A stretch of 64,000 nt of DNA from Acanthochromis polyacanthus (GCF_021347895.1 NC_067116.1:45070628-45134627); one strand, 5' to 3'; counted from the stretch's first letter, positions 34,690-46,617 are shown. Notes: generated by a model from the sequence alone, not told the origin. Translations and numbers: made by a program.

Positions 34690-35460
34690 TAGACAGATGT
34701 TAAAAATAAAAATTACACATTACTTAAAACTATAATCCTGTTATTTTACAGATTTTCACAATTTTGTTAAATTGCAGATAACAGCTATAAAAATTAAATA
34801 ATATTTTACATTTTAATTTTAAAAAACAGATTGTAAATAACGTCCACATTAAAAAAGACGACAGTAAAATTACACTCTTTTACATTATTTAAATTAGCAA
34901 AAATGATTGTTGTTTTGCAGATATTTGCTATCGTTATTGGAAAATTACTAAATTAAGGACTGACAAATGGTAAATAAATCAAAGTTTACCATACACAGCC
35001 TCTGGATGCTCAGAAAATACGTTGTTATAAATGAAAGTTTAAAAAATGTATTTAACTAAAATTTTCAAAAACAATTTCCTGTTATTTTACAGATTTCCCC
35101 AGTTTTGTTAAATTGCAGCCAATAGCTATAGTTTATTATAAGTATTATTTTACATTTTAACTGTAAATAAAAACGGATTGTAAATAACGTTTACTTAAAG
35201 AAATTTTTTTTTAAATTCTAATTTTTACAAATTAGTTGTTTTACAGTGTTTGAATATAAAATTATACTCTTTTTACATTTTTTTAAATTAGGAAAAAATA
35301 TTGTTGTGTTACAGATATTTCCTATTGGAAAATGACTAAATTAAGGGTGAAAAATGATAAATAAATACATTTTGAAGTGTAAGTCACTTCATGACATGAG
35401 GCACACTGTAAAAAATAGTAAATATTATTTATAGAAATAAATCTTTATAAATAATTGCAA
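34690..35460. repeat. AT-rich tandem duplication upstream of s1pr4 (period ~341 bp)
   Basis: CCTGTTATTTTACAGATTT followed by TTTTGTTAAATTGCAG starts at 34737 and again at 35078. The two units stay alignable for over 300 bp, through GATTGTAAATAACGT and GGAAAATTACTAAATTAAGG-like phrases. They belong to the TTTTACAG family found on the other side of the gene. Confidence 0.75.
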
Positions 35461-35462
35461 CG

Positions 35463-35888
35463 AAAAAGGCCTTGTACACCTGGAAAATAGTAAGCAACCC
35501 CTATTGCAGGTTTTGTCAGGGGGAAGAAGAGGACCTTATGCATTTGTTTTATTTTTGTCCCTGTGTAGTTAGGTTCTGGATGTCTATTCAAACTTGGTTA
35601 AAGTCTTTGGGTATTAGTTTTGAACTTACACCTATGAATATTATGTTTGGTATTTTTCAAGATAACTGTCCACTGTTTTTGAATACAGTTTTACTGTTGG
35701 GCAAAATATTTATTTTTAAAGTTGAAAATATTTCAAATTTATCTTTAAAACATTTTAAAAATAAGATTTTCTATCAATATAATTTAGAAAGAATAATTGC
35801 TACTAATCAAAATAAATTGTCTGAACACAAGAAAAAATGGAATATTTGCTTTACCGATATAGAGATGCAACATTTTCAACTTGTATGA
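35463..35888 (+). pseudogene. LINE-1 ORF2 C-terminal fragment
   Basis: The frame is open to a TGA at 35886-35888 and encodes WKIVSNPYCRFCQGEEEDL then MHLFYFCPCVVRFW. CxxC...HxxxxC is the zinc-knuckle-like module found after the RT domain in L1-type ORF2 proteins. RT and endonuclease domains are absent because of 5' truncation. The surviving part is otherwise undamaged, suggesting a relatively young copy. Confidence 0.75.
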
Positions 35889-36352
35889 TGGAGTTTGGTT
35901 TTGTTTTGTTTTTTGTTGTTGTTGTTTTTCGTTTCGTTTGTGTTGTGTTATGTTTATCTTTTATTTATTTAATTTCTTTAATTGTTGGGTATGGTTATTG
36001 TTGTTATTATTAATATCTGATGTTGTGATGATTCTTTTGTTATCATTATTATTGTTGTTGTTGTTGTTGTAATCTTTATTTGTTTTTTGTTTTTTTGTTT
36101 TTTTTTCTTTTTTCTTTTGCTTTTTTAAAATCCCATTGATCTTATGAATGGTCATGGTAATGTTGATGATGATGATGATGACGATGATGATTTTGACAGG
36201 AATAGGATTTTGGAATATGAAATACAGCCTGGTGGGTATGTGGTATGAATGATGAGCGTGTGGTATGTGTGTGCATTTGGTGGGGGTGTGTGGGAAGTTT
36301 GTGTTTTGCTATGTATCTTTTTGTATGTTTGTTTAATAAAGAGAAGAAAAAA
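35463..36352 (+). mobile_element. L1-type LINE 3' end
   Basis: The end of ORF2 (35463-35888) is followed by a T/G-rich 3' UTR with GTT and GAT triplet runs (about 36040-36190) and ends TTTAATAAAGAGAAGAAAAAAAA near 36330-36352, an AATAAA plus A-rich tail. It is 5'-truncated, as most LINE copies are. Confidence 0.75.
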
Positions 36353-37060
36353 AATCTTTCAAAAACAAAGAAAAAACATCAAACCTGTACATTTTTTAAA
36401 TAGCCTAATTGTTTTTATTTTTTAACAGTGTAGTTAAGAACACTAGTATATCTATATAACCATACACTGTAAAAAATATCTAAAAAAAATTAAATATTCC
36501 AGCATCATAAAATACTGTAAAATACCAGAAAATAACAGGGGGGAAAATCTGTAATTTTTCATAATTGAAATACTAGCATTAATTTTACATTATTTATATT
36601 AAATTACTTGATTCGTTTTTTTAGGTATATTTATGTTAAAAAATGCTTTAAACTGCATAAATCTAAAATATGTTATTTGATTATTGTTTAATTATAGCAT
36701 TAAGTGTAATAAACCTTTTTCTGTGTAACTTTGTATAAAAAATTTTGTATATTGGACAGATTTTTAATGTTAAAAAAAACTTTGTCCACCCGTAAAATTA
36801 ATGATTTACATTTTGCATAAATGTAAAAACTTCTTTATTAAAAAAACCAATTCTAATTACAATAGTAAACTGTGAATGCATAACATGAGCATCAATTTGC
36901 AAAGAAAATGCTTCATATTTCTTATTTTCTCAGGTATTTTGCATTTGACAAGTGAATTATATGAATAAATATAGAAGGGTATTTGTAAAAAAGGATGAAT
37001 TCGGTAAAATTACATTTTTTACAGTACATTTGCAGAAAAACTACTGCTCTAGATTCAACA
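36353..37060. repeat. AT-rich repeat block
   Basis: Starts near a CACTGTAAAAAATATC end (36472) and includes TTTTGTATATTGGACAGATT and TTTGTCCACCCGTAAAATTA (36745-36800), which match the block at 1-1165. Confidence 0.55.
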
Positions 37061-37309
37061 AACAAATGAAAGCATGGTTTAGAACTATCGTAACGAGGAA
37101 CTCTAACGGCGCTGAATGAGTAACATGACTCAGAAAATCAAACCCATGAAGTTAAATTCTTCATCCTCTCAGAGTTTCACCATCTGCAGCTTCAATCAGT
37201 TTAAAGGCTTCATTTAAATGCCTCCACCTCGCTGTGGTTAACACAGGATGAGTGAGCAGCGAGGGCATTTAAATTACCACAAGGAGGAAACACGCTGGCT
37301 TTAGCGAAA

Positions 37310-37850
37310 ATGCAGGAAAATATGAGTTTACAATTCCTCCGCAGCAAAATTCACTGAACTCCTGTGCAAAAAAAATTAAAAATACAGTTTTTCCCATTTT
37401 TCACCTAAAATCCTGTTTGTGTCAATTATTTTAAGCAATAAATCTTATTTTGTGCATGCTTATATGCTTTTTTTTAAAATCATAACATGATTAGAAAAGC
37501 AGGAAAATATTAATTTAAAATTCCCAAACAGCAATGTTCACAGAATTACTTTGCAAAAAAATTCAAAAAATGCATTTTCCCAGCTTTAAAAAAAAAAAAA
37601 TTAAATCCTTTTTGTGTCAATGATTTTTTTTAAAATAAATCAAAATATAAGCAAAAATTCAGGAAAATATTACTTTAGAATCCCTGGCAGGAACATTTAC
37701 TGAAATACTGTGAAAAAAAATTACAAATGCAGCTTTTCCCATTTTTTTTAACCTAAAACCTGTTTGTGTAAATTATTTTTTAGAAATAAATCTTATTTTG
37801 TACATATTTATATCATTTTTAAAAATCAAAATGCAAGCAAAAATGCATAT
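37310..37850. repeat. ~160-177-bp degenerate tandem repeat, three units
   Basis: Units begin at CAGGAAAATAT near 37323, 37500 and 37660. Each continues through a CTGTGCAAAAAAAATTA-like run, TTTTCCCA, and CCTGTTTGTGTCAATTATTT. The third ends near 37850. Unit identity is moderate, with indels in poly-A/T tracts. Confidence 0.75.
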
Positions 37851-38692
37851 TTTTTTCTATATTTCACTACAAAAGCTAAGTGGAATTTCTTAAATCTGGT
37901 GAATAATTCAAAACTATGTTAGCGCCACATTAAATCCCTATTTTCTTTGCACATTTTGCACTATTTTCCTGCTGTTTTGCGCTGATTGTTGGAACTGTGA
38001 GTGCAGGTGACTTACTGTGCTGCTGCTGCTGCTGATGATGCTGAGTGTGTGATCTGACGACAGATGTTTGCAGCACATTTTAATGGGGAAGTAAAAGGTA
38101 CTAAAAACACCACACCCATAACACACACTGACTCACAAATGCACACACAACACACAAGATTGCCATCACGTTTTTTTTTCTTTGTGTGTGTGTTTTTTCC
38201 TTCCTCCCATCACCTTGTAAAGAAACAACAAATGTCAGGTCAAACACAGAAAAAAAAAGCCTCATCTGGTGCTTTAATGTTGTTTTTTAATTTAAATTTT
38301 CCATGAAGTTAAGCGGTGTTGCACAAGCTGATAACTTATGCGGGAAAAGGATATTTCAAAACATATAAAAAGCTGTAGTAAATGTTTTGTCAAGGCGCTG
38401 TGACTCAATATTTTTAAGGATATGTGGCAAGAAACCTCACTTGCACTTACGAGAGCGTGAGCCAAATTACAATTTTATCTTTTCTCAATATTCTCAGAAA
38501 ATGTACGAGAGAAAAACAGGAACTGCCAATTAGATGGAAAGGCGTGCCCGTACCCTGCAGATAGAGGGTTTCACATGTCGACAGCTGTGGTTGCTGCTCT
38601 TCATGCTCTTATTGTTGTAAAACCACTCGTCATGAGGCAGCAGGCTTTCAGGTCCACCAACACGTGAAGCCTCAAGTCAAGAAACTGCTCAG
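37851..38692. other. no gene recognised
   Basis: Non-coding, with a short (CTG)n run at about 38020 and an ACACA-rich patch near 38110-38160. Confidence 0.4.
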
Positions 38693-39058
38693 CAAACACG
38701 AGCAAAACCAGCAAACGCGAGCAAAACCAGCAAACACGAGCAAAACCAGCAAACGCGAGCAAAACCAGCAAATGCGAGCAAAACCAGCAAACGCGAGCAA
38801 ACAGGAGCAAAACCAGCAAACGCGAGCAAAACCAAACAGGAGCAAAACCAGCAAACAGGAGCAAAACCAGCTAACGCGAGCAAAACCAGCAAACACGAGC
38901 AAAACCAGCAAACACGAGCAAAACCAGCAAACATGAGCAAAACCAGCAAACACGAGCAAAACCAGCAAACACGAGCAAACAGGAGCAAAACCAGCAAACA
39001 CGAGCAAAACCAGCAAACAGGAGCAAAACCAGCAAACATGAGCAAAACTAGCAAACGC
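38693..39058. repeat. 19-bp minisatellite
   Basis: About 19 copies of AGCAAAACCAGCAAACACG, with CGCG/CACG/CAGG/ATGCG variants and a few shortened units. Because 19 is not a multiple of three, all three frames read the repeat in turn; several are stop-free, producing long spurious frames on both strands. Confidence 0.95.
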
Positions 39059-39119
39059 TCACCAAGCCCTCCACAGCAGAGTGAAGCAGCTGTGATTAAA
39101 GACGTCCAGATCCAGAAAT

Positions 39120-39705
39120 GATGGAAAAGATGTGATTAAAAAGTGGAAAAATACGGTGATCTGTAAAATGATGGCATTTTTTGATGATTTTAACACAATA
39201 AAAGTCGTGATTAGGTTTAAGGTTACATGTTATAAAAGCACAAACTATAAATTATAAAGATATTTGGTGTGGATTTGCAGTAGCATATAAATTGTATAGT
39301 AACATAACAATAATAATAATAATAATAATAATACATCAGTATATTTTTCAGTTTACACTACTATCTGTTTTTGATATTAACACTTTCAAGGTTTTGTCTA
39401 ATTTTATTTTATTTTTTGCACCAAATTAACATTTTTTTCCTGTAATATTACTAGACATTATCTGTAATTTAGCAACACAAAAAATCGTTTTTATTTATTT
39501 TTCTGATTTAATAGAGTGAAAAATAGTATAATTTTACAGTCAGAAATGTTTACTAATGTTAATGTGTAAATTAATATTTTTATGTGATTTTAATAATTAT
39601 TATCTGAAATTTAACAAAACGGGGAAAAAATCTGACAACAAATTACAGTTAGATACCGTAAAAGAAACAAGCATTTTTTACACTGTAAGCTTTAATGATC
39701 ATTTA
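39120..39705. repeat. AT-rich repeat block with (AAT)n
   Basis: Contains (AAT)n at about 39310-39332 and the TTTTACAGTCAGAAATG and TTTTTTACACTGTAAGC phrases of the AT-rich family. Confidence 0.5.
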
Positions 39706-40617
39706 CTAAAGGCTTAAAAAAAACAGCAGAAAATGAAACTTTCATATTTTCACACCAGCTTAACGTTTTCATGAATCATTTTATTTCAGTAACAGGAACG
39801 CTGCAGGTTTGCATCAGGAGGTGTAGCGTGCAGCAACAACGTGTTTCTGTGGTTTAACTCACAGTTTGCATGGAGGCTGTTCATTTTCACTTCACTTTAA
39901 TTGTATTTTTAGAAGCTCCAATTAAAAATATGGGTCATCTAAGGCTTTTACATGCAGTGGGGACATGAAGATCTAACAAACTGATGCAGAAAAGCTGCAA
40001 AAACCAAAGTTTCTTTTGGATTCTTTTTGGCATCGTTGTGTATAAATGCAAAAACGTTCCAACAGTACGACAGCTTCTTGACCTACATTGTAAATGTGAT
40101 GAGGCGTAACACCTGGCCTCCCCCTGAAACTCAACTTCTCCTTTCTTAGTCGTGAGGTGCAACAGAGAGGCAGACATGCATGAATAAATCATCACTGCAT
40201 TCAGTCAGTGCTGCTGCTGCTGTTATTGTAAATAAAATGAGGAAAAGGAGATTAAAAAAGAAAGACACAACAGGCTGAGGTGTCAACTACGCCCATGACT
40301 GTTGAAAACGCCCTTCGTCTGAAAATAAGACTTCAAACGGCGTTAAACCGCAGAGTGCGTATTCAAACCGTGTGTGTTTCCTCCATCCACGAGCTGCAGC
40401 CGCTTCAACTTCCACTGCAGGAGATTTAAATTCAAACAACTCAAATGAGAGTTTTTCCAGCAACGTCCAACGCTTTACTGCCACGTTTATCTTCTGTATC
40501 TGCAGGAAGCTTCCCAGCATGCACTGGGCCGCAGGCAGAGCATTTTAAAGGACGCTGAATGACTCTGAACTGGGACGAAACCAGCACAGAAAAGTCCCAC
40601 TCTGCCAGCTGGGTTTC
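39706..40617. other. no gene recognised
   Basis: Non-coding; short frames lack domain content. No repeat assigned. Confidence 0.4.
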
Positions 40618-42782
40618 ATGTTCTTTTTGTGTGAAAACGTGAAAATTCAGAAGAATGTAGGTGACGAATGTGGAGCAGCACTTTGTTTTGCTGATTCTTC
40701 ATATCTGTCAGTTAAATCACCTTCACGGATGCTTGCATGGAAACTTTTTGTTGCCAGCTCTTTGTTAACTGATTTCATACTTCCCTTGTTTTTTCACACG
40801 AAAAACGCTAAGACTGTAAACATGCCTCGAGAAATACCTGCAGAATTTAGACACATGCACACGAGAAAACCCTCAAAAGACGAACAGCAAAAGATAAAAC
40901 AACGAGAGGCATGTAGGCTCGATGCCTTTGACCTTTCTTCTTGTCATACTTGCAGAATAAAGTTGTTGTTTTTTGTGTTTTTTTGCTTCCTTGAGCTGAA
41001 TTGGAACCCTAGATGGGTTTCTGTTTTCTGATAAATGGCCAGAAAAAACTTCAAAACGTTTGGGTAACCTTTAAGGCTGGTTTTGTGAGTTTTTTTCTGG
41101 TCATTTTGCATCAATTCTGTCCAGTAGTACCACAGTGAATGCACAGTCCTGACAGTGAAGCATTGGAGGTGGGAGTAGGATGACGTAGACCTGGAGAAAA
41201 CTTCAAAAAGTGCATTTAGGTAGACTTTAAGGGTGGTTTTGTGTCTCTTTGTGGTTGATGTTTGTGTTCATTTTCTGTCTCTTTGTGGTTGTTTTATGTC
41301 TGTTTTGTACCAGTAGTACCACAGTGAATGCATAGTCCTGACAGTGAAGCACAGAGGTGGAGGTGTGATGGTTTGGGCCTGGAGAAAACTTGAAAAAAGT
41401 GCTCATTTCAGACTTGGCCTGTTTTTATCCACATGAGAAATGCTCAGATTTGTAAACATGCCTCAATACATCCCTACAGAATCTGGAAATATGCACGAGA
41501 AAAACCTCAGAAGACCAGTTGTCTGAGATTAAAAAACGAAACAATCTGTCTTCTTGTCATAATTGCAGGATAAAATTGTTTTACATGTTTTTTTCTGTCT
41601 CCTTGAGCTGATGCTCCTGAAAGTCACTTCTCTTTTAAGCTCCCTTTAATGTGTTAAACCCTCATTTCCTCATCAAAGACAGTGAAGATCCTCAAATGAC
41701 TGTTGCTTGGGAGTTTCTGTATTTGTGGTTTTATATTGAGTCATTCCATATAAAATCAACCAAATCTAGTCTCTGAATCAGCAGATTTTTTTAATGTAAC
41801 GTTTACCTTCATATGATGGGCGTTTTCAGAGTTATAGGTCCTTAAAGTACATAAAAGTGAGTTGAAGCCTCATAACTTCTTAAAAAATGCTCTTACTCGG
41901 TTTTTTCATATTTTCAATTTTGTAAGTGTGAAAAAATGCCTTAATTAGTAAATTAATTTGACAAAAAAAAAGGGATTTTCAGAGTTATAGGCCCTTAAAG
42001 TATATAAGGATGGGTTGAAATTTAGTAGTTTTTTTTAAAAAATTGAAGATTATTGTCCAGTCATTCAATCTATACACAGAATTTAGTTTTGTTCATTTTT
42101 TCCTACAACCATCTTTGAGCTCATGATATCATAGAAACAGCCATCGGTTCCCTGGATGTGTTTCTGTTTTCTGATAATTCACCAGAGAGACATTTACAAA
42201 GAGCATTCTGGATAAACTTTAATGTTGGTTTTGTGCATTTTTCCTGGTAGTTTTGTGTCTTTTCTGACCAGCAGTGAATGCATAGTCCTGACAGTGAAGC
42301 ATGGAGGTGGAAGTATGATGAGAAAACTGTAAAAAGTGCATTCTGGGTAAAGTTTAAGGCTCATATCAGCATGTGTGATAGATGGTTGGTCAGAACACGT
42401 TATAGACAATGAAAGGATCGTTTTATTCACGTTTTACACCAGGATCATCTTCTAGACACGATTTATTCACTCAATCATTTTGACACCTGCAGAACATCAA
42501 ATTTGAGATTCCTTTTTTCACAGGAAATTAAAACCACGATGACGCAGAGTGCGTGAGGACAAAACATGTACGCAACACATGCAAAGCTGTGGTTTGCATG
42601 ATGGATTTCCACCTGATGTTGATGTAATGAGCAACATGTGCAGCGTTATATAAGAAATAAGGTCGTCCCACCTGGTCATCGTCAGCATGTGAAGCTCAGC
42701 TGGTGACACACCACAACTTATCGTACAAATAAAAACACCAGCTGATTCTGAAGGAGTCAGATGATTGTTTTCCTGGAATGAC
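40618..42782. repeat. locally duplicated repeat array with Tc1-like motif
   Basis: Several segments recur. GTAAACATGCCTC...CTTGTCATA.TTGCAG is at about 40816 and 41453. GGGTTTCTGTTTTCTGATAA is at about 41013 and, as GTGTTTCTGTTTTCTGATAA, at 42159. CAGTCCTGACAGTGAAGCA or its TAGTCC variant is at about 41140, 41330 and 42282. The latter continues GGAGGTGGAAGTATGATG, which translates as the KHGGGSMM motif of Tc1-like transposases, so a Tc1 relic may be embedded in the unit. The portion 41740-42782 is bounded by GTCATTCCA and its inverse TGGAATGAC. Confidence 0.65.
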
Positions 42783-42942
42783 CCTAAACTGAAAGATTAT
42801 TTACAGGTTTTGACCCCTTCCAAAGTAAAACCTCAGTAACAGGAGTTCAGTCACGTGCAGCAGTTCTCCTGAAGTCATAAAAGGATGATTTAATGTAGAA
42901 ATCAGTCAACTTTTGAAGTTTATGGAAGTTTTAGGGCAGTGT

Positions 42943-43254
42943 CTATAGATACGGACCCGTACCCGTAGCCTGTGGACTACGGATACAGCACTTTCCATTT
43001 GCCAGACAGATACGGACCCGTACGCGAGTCAAGAAGCTGCTAACCACTGCAAACTGTTGAAAGGTAAGCAAAGGTTAAGGTTAGGGTTAGTGTTAGGGTC
43101 AGGTTTCGGGTCCATACCTGTAGTACCGATGCTACGGGTCCGTACCGCTAGCGTCTACCGGGAGGCACGTGACCAGATCTCGCGTATCTGATTGGCAAAT
43201 GGAAAGTGCCGTATCCGTAGTCCACAGGCTACGGGTACGGGTCCGTACCTCTAG
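42943..43254. mobile_element. 312-bp foldback element with long inverted ends
   Basis: The ends CTATAGATACGGACCCGTAC (42943) and GTACGGGTCCGTACCTCTAG (43254) are inverted. The inverted match extends about 60 bp, including CCTGTGGACTACGGATAC and the reverse GTATCCGTAGTCCACAGG, then CTTTCCATTTGCCA/TGGCAAATGGAAAG with small differences. The middle carries GGTTAAGGTTAGGGTTAGTG, a telomere-like run. No coding content and no clear target duplication. Confidence 0.75.
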
Positions 43255-44842
43255 CAACAACCAAGTTTTAGAGTCCTTTAAAGCAGCATTTGTAAATGTT
43301 TTGACCACATGAGGGCAGAAAAACTTTACAAGTTGACATACATACGTTGCCTCCTGAGCTCAGTGATGAAAGACAACAAAAAAAGAGATGTGTGAAAGAA
43401 AAACACCTGAATCTGGGATCTGGGAGGGTTTTTGCTTTCCTGGTTTGGATCCTAATCTCGTCTTTGATGGAAGAAATCAACTCAAAGCTGTTCTGATTGA
43501 CCGACTTTATCACCAAATCTGAACCCAGCTGACCAAATAGTGGGATTATGGGTTGATGTCTTGGACAAAACTCTCCAAAATCATCATCAAAACACTAAAT
43601 CTAGGGGTAATGTTCTGGAATAATCATGTTTCATCGCTCCAGAGTTCCAAATAATTAGAAAATCAATGTCAAGCAGCCCTGACACCGTTCTTACAACATC
43701 TTTCTAAAAAACTGTATTTATGTTGGATTTTGTCATTGATTTCTCATCTGTCTGCATGTCTGATGGAAGAGTTTCATTCATTTAAACCAAAGAATTCACT
43801 AACGGACTATAACTCCTGAAAATAACGACCAGCAGAAGTTGCTGTCGTGAACAAACGTTGACCGTGTTTATCAGCTTACAGTGACTCCTATAACTCTGAA
43901 TTTTCTGTACTGAAACACAAGAATCTTTGTCACTAAAAACAATCATGCATTTTGGTTCTTTAATAGGTTTACTGAAGATTTTATGGGAACATGATCAAAT
44001 CTGCTGGGTCAAAAATATACATACAGCAACTGGAATATTTGATTAAACGTCCATTGTCGGCTGTTTTCATATCAGCTTGGCTCTCCTGGTTTCTGTCCAC
44101 AAGCTTCTGGTTTATCTTTGACTCCACTTGACAGAATTGGTTCAGTTTGCCTAAAGCTGTTGTCTTTCTGACACAGGTTTGTTTTTCCAGGCTCATCTAA
44201 GGGGTCTAAGCCAGTCTGAAACTTTCATTCTAATCTAATCTAATCTATCTATCTGTCTGTCTTTTGTTGGAAAAAAGCTCTAAATATTGAATAAAATGTA
44301 AAATTAATAAAAAAAAATCTGATGCAGCTGCAGAGAGTTGTTGAGAAAATGTCTTCAAAGTGGCAAAAGACTGAAAGAACCTGAAGAGAAAAAGTCATTT
44401 AATCCAGTTTGTTGGTCACAATATTGAGATTATTATTATTATTATAGTGACACCAACTGGAGCACTTCATGAACTTCAAATCTCTGATGACTGCTGATGT
44501 TCAGCAACATCTGGTGGCTGCACAGCTGCATTACACCGTTCAGCACTAAATACTGACTGGTTTGAATGATAGTTATGATGTAAGTTAAATTTGTGATCCA
44601 TAAGCACACCAGACCGACAGGAACGTGCCAATGAGAATGTTCATTCCATGGGTTCCTTCGACCCAGCTGGTTTGGGGGCTCCCCACCTCAGTGTGGGGGT
44701 CCTCATGTGGGTTCCAGGGGTCTGGGTGCCGGCGCCCCTGGTGGTCATGGTCTGCAACTCCTCCCGGTGTGGATGGACCCAATGCAGGCGTTTTCCACAA
44801 TCCCCAGTGCAATGCCATGTCTACCTACAGTCAGCGGTGAGA
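43255..44842. other. no gene recognised
   Basis: Non-coding. A (CTAAT)n/(CTAT)n run lies at 44232-44262. Short open frames in the GC-richer patch at 44640-44830 overlap on both strands and lack domains. Confidence 0.4.
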
Positions 44843-44952
44843 GTGCGTGTGGGCGTTTATGTGTGTGTGTGTGTGTACGTCTGTGTGTCTGTGCATGTGT
44901 GTGTCTGTGCATGTGTGTGTCTGTGTGTATGTGTGTGGACATGCATGTGTGT

Positions 44953-44986
<34 letters not shown>

Positions 44987-45124
44987 CTGTGCATGTGTGT
45001 GTCTGTGCATGTGTGTGTCTGTGCATGTGTGTGTGTGGACATGCATGTGTGTGTGTCTGTGTGTGTGTGTGTGTGTGGACATGCATGTGTGTGTGTCTGT
45101 GTGTGTGTCTGTGTGTGTGTGTGT

Positions 45125-45161
<37 letters not shown>

Positions 45162-45233
45162 CATGCATGTGTGTGTGTCTGTGTGTGTCTGTGTGTGTGT
45201 GTGTGTGTGGGGGGGGGGTGCATGTGTGTGTCC
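44843..45233. repeat. compound (TG)n microsatellite with GGACATGCATG interruptions
   Basis: TGTGTGTCTGTGCATG-type repeats, with GGACATGCATGTGTGTG recurring near 44937, 45037 and 45077, and a G9 run at 45210-45218. Long Cys/Val and His/Thr frames here are artefacts of the repeat. Confidence 0.95.
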
Positions 45234-45267
45234 TTGTGCAATTGTGTGCATTTATGTATAGGGAGGG

Positions 45268-45381
45268 AGGGAGGATGGGTTTGCTTGTTTTTAATGTTTT
45301 TAAATGTTCTACAGCCCTTTATGTTGCATTTAAACTGTATGAAAAGTGTTATATAAATAAAGTTTGATTTGATTTGATAAA
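45268..45381 (+). mobile_element. LINE 3' tail
   Basis: GTATGAAAAGTGTTATATAA followed by ATAAAGTTTGATTTGATTTGAT is a tail I associate with teleost LINEs, with a short TTTGA tandem end. No ORF remains. Confidence 0.5.
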
Positions 45382-45587
45382 AGACTACTGGGGGAAGTCA
45401 CGGACTGGGTCTTGACAGAAACAGAACCTTTTTTCTCTCTGGAGCTTTTTTCTCTTTTTCCATGAGTTTTTCTGCCTCTGAAAGGAACTCGTATGCATCC
45501 TCCAAGACCTTGTCTTCAAAGATGTCACCCTTAAAGACCTTGTTTTGGTCCTGACTGACAAGTTCCAACCAGAATACAACATAGTAC

Positions 45588-45852
45588 AATAACTTTATTA
45601 ATCCCTGAAGGGAAATTCAGTTGTCTGTGGTCTCATCTGTTTACTTTTGAATGAAATAGTCTAATTGCTGATGGTAAGAAAGATTTCCTGAATCTTTCTG
45701 TCCTGCAGGGATTGGAGCCGTCCACCGATGTTTGGTTGTTCATTGAGGCAGATATGAAGTGGACGATTCATGTTTGTCAGAATGGCCTCCATCTTGCTCA
45801 GTGCACGAATGGCTGCTTTCTTTCGTCTCCCAAAAATGTAGGCGCTCATGAT
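45588..45852 (-). mobile_element. LINE 3' end remnant
   Basis: On the minus strand the sequence ends TGAATTTCCCTTCAGGGATT then AATAAAGTTATTG, a teleost LINE tail type. The preceding minus frame (45661-45849) contains MNRPLHICLNEQPNIGGRL and LQDRKIQEIFLTISN, which fits, loosely, the C-terminal pattern of such LINE proteins. It is degenerate. Confidence 0.5.
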
Positions 45853-46437
45853 GATCAGCTGGTGTGGTGTTTCTGCATATAAAAGAAAATCTGTGTATGA
45901 AAAGAACAGTGAAGAAAGGAAAATTAAATGAGCAGATCATTGATCAGCAGTCATAAAAAAGCTACAGGAGAAAGAACACGTGAGGCTAACAGGCGGGACG
46001 TTCGATGAGTAGATAATATTTGACAGCTCACAGATCAGATTAAACGGGGGAGTAAAATGTCGGTTAAACTGATATGGAAGTGTGCCAGAGGTTTTACAAC
46101 ACCTGGATCTGCTCCGCCAGTAAAAACACATTTAAAGAGGTCACTTCTACAAACAAAAGATACAAAAGACGGGAGATAAATCCAACCTGTGAGCGTGTCA
46201 TCACACCTGGAGTGATTATAAACAGGAAAAGTTGAACCGCAGGAGAAGGAATGTTTAGAAGAATACAGAATTCCTGCATTAAATTTGATCATATTTGAAA
46301 TTGTCACTCGGTTTCCTCGACATAAATCAAAATATTTCACCACACACTGAAGCAGAAAAAGAACAATCTTAATGTTTAATGCTACCAGTTGTGTAAAGAA
46401 AGAATTCCAGACTTACTCATAATGTTTTTGCCTAATA
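45853..46437. other. no recognisable feature
   Basis: Non-coding; frames on the minus strand have no domain content. Confidence 0.4.
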
Positions 46438-46617
46438 CAGTGGGTACGGAAATTATTCAGACCCCTTGAAATTTTTCACTTTCTGTGTCATTGCAGCCAT
46501 TTCCCAAAATCAAAAAAGTTCATTTTATTTCTCATTAATGTACACTCAGCACCCCATCTTGGCAGAAAAAAAGTAGAAATGTAGAAATTTTTGCAAATTT
46601 ATTAAAAAAGAAAAAAC
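46438..46617 (+). mobile_element. Tc1-like terminal repeat, solo fragment
   Basis: After TA (46436-46437) the sequence runs CAGTGGGTACGGAAATTATTCAGACCCC and onward to TTTTTGCAAATTTATTAAAA. It is the terminal repeat of a common teleost Tc1-like family distinct from the one at 24605. No transposase or second end was seen. Confidence 0.7.

Noticed and set aside
33150..34703. 517-codon plus-strand open frame opposite s1pr4
   Set aside because: It is antisense to the receptor gene; its Gly/Ala/Gln/Asp-rich composition follows from the GC-rich third positions of the real gene. No domain is present.
38601..39054. Apparent repeat-protein frames and a CRISPR-like regular array
   Set aside because: A 19-bp head-to-tail minisatellite with no spacers, in eukaryotic DNA; it is neither a CRISPR array nor a gene.
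43076..43112. Telomere-like GGTTAGGG run as evidence of an interstitial telomere
   Set aside because: Too short and imperfect, and it sits inside a foldback element, so a chromosome-fusion relic is not supported.
44648..45367. Cys/Val-rich (plus) and His/Thr-rich (minus) frames up to 239 codons
   Set aside because: Produced by the compound TG repeat.
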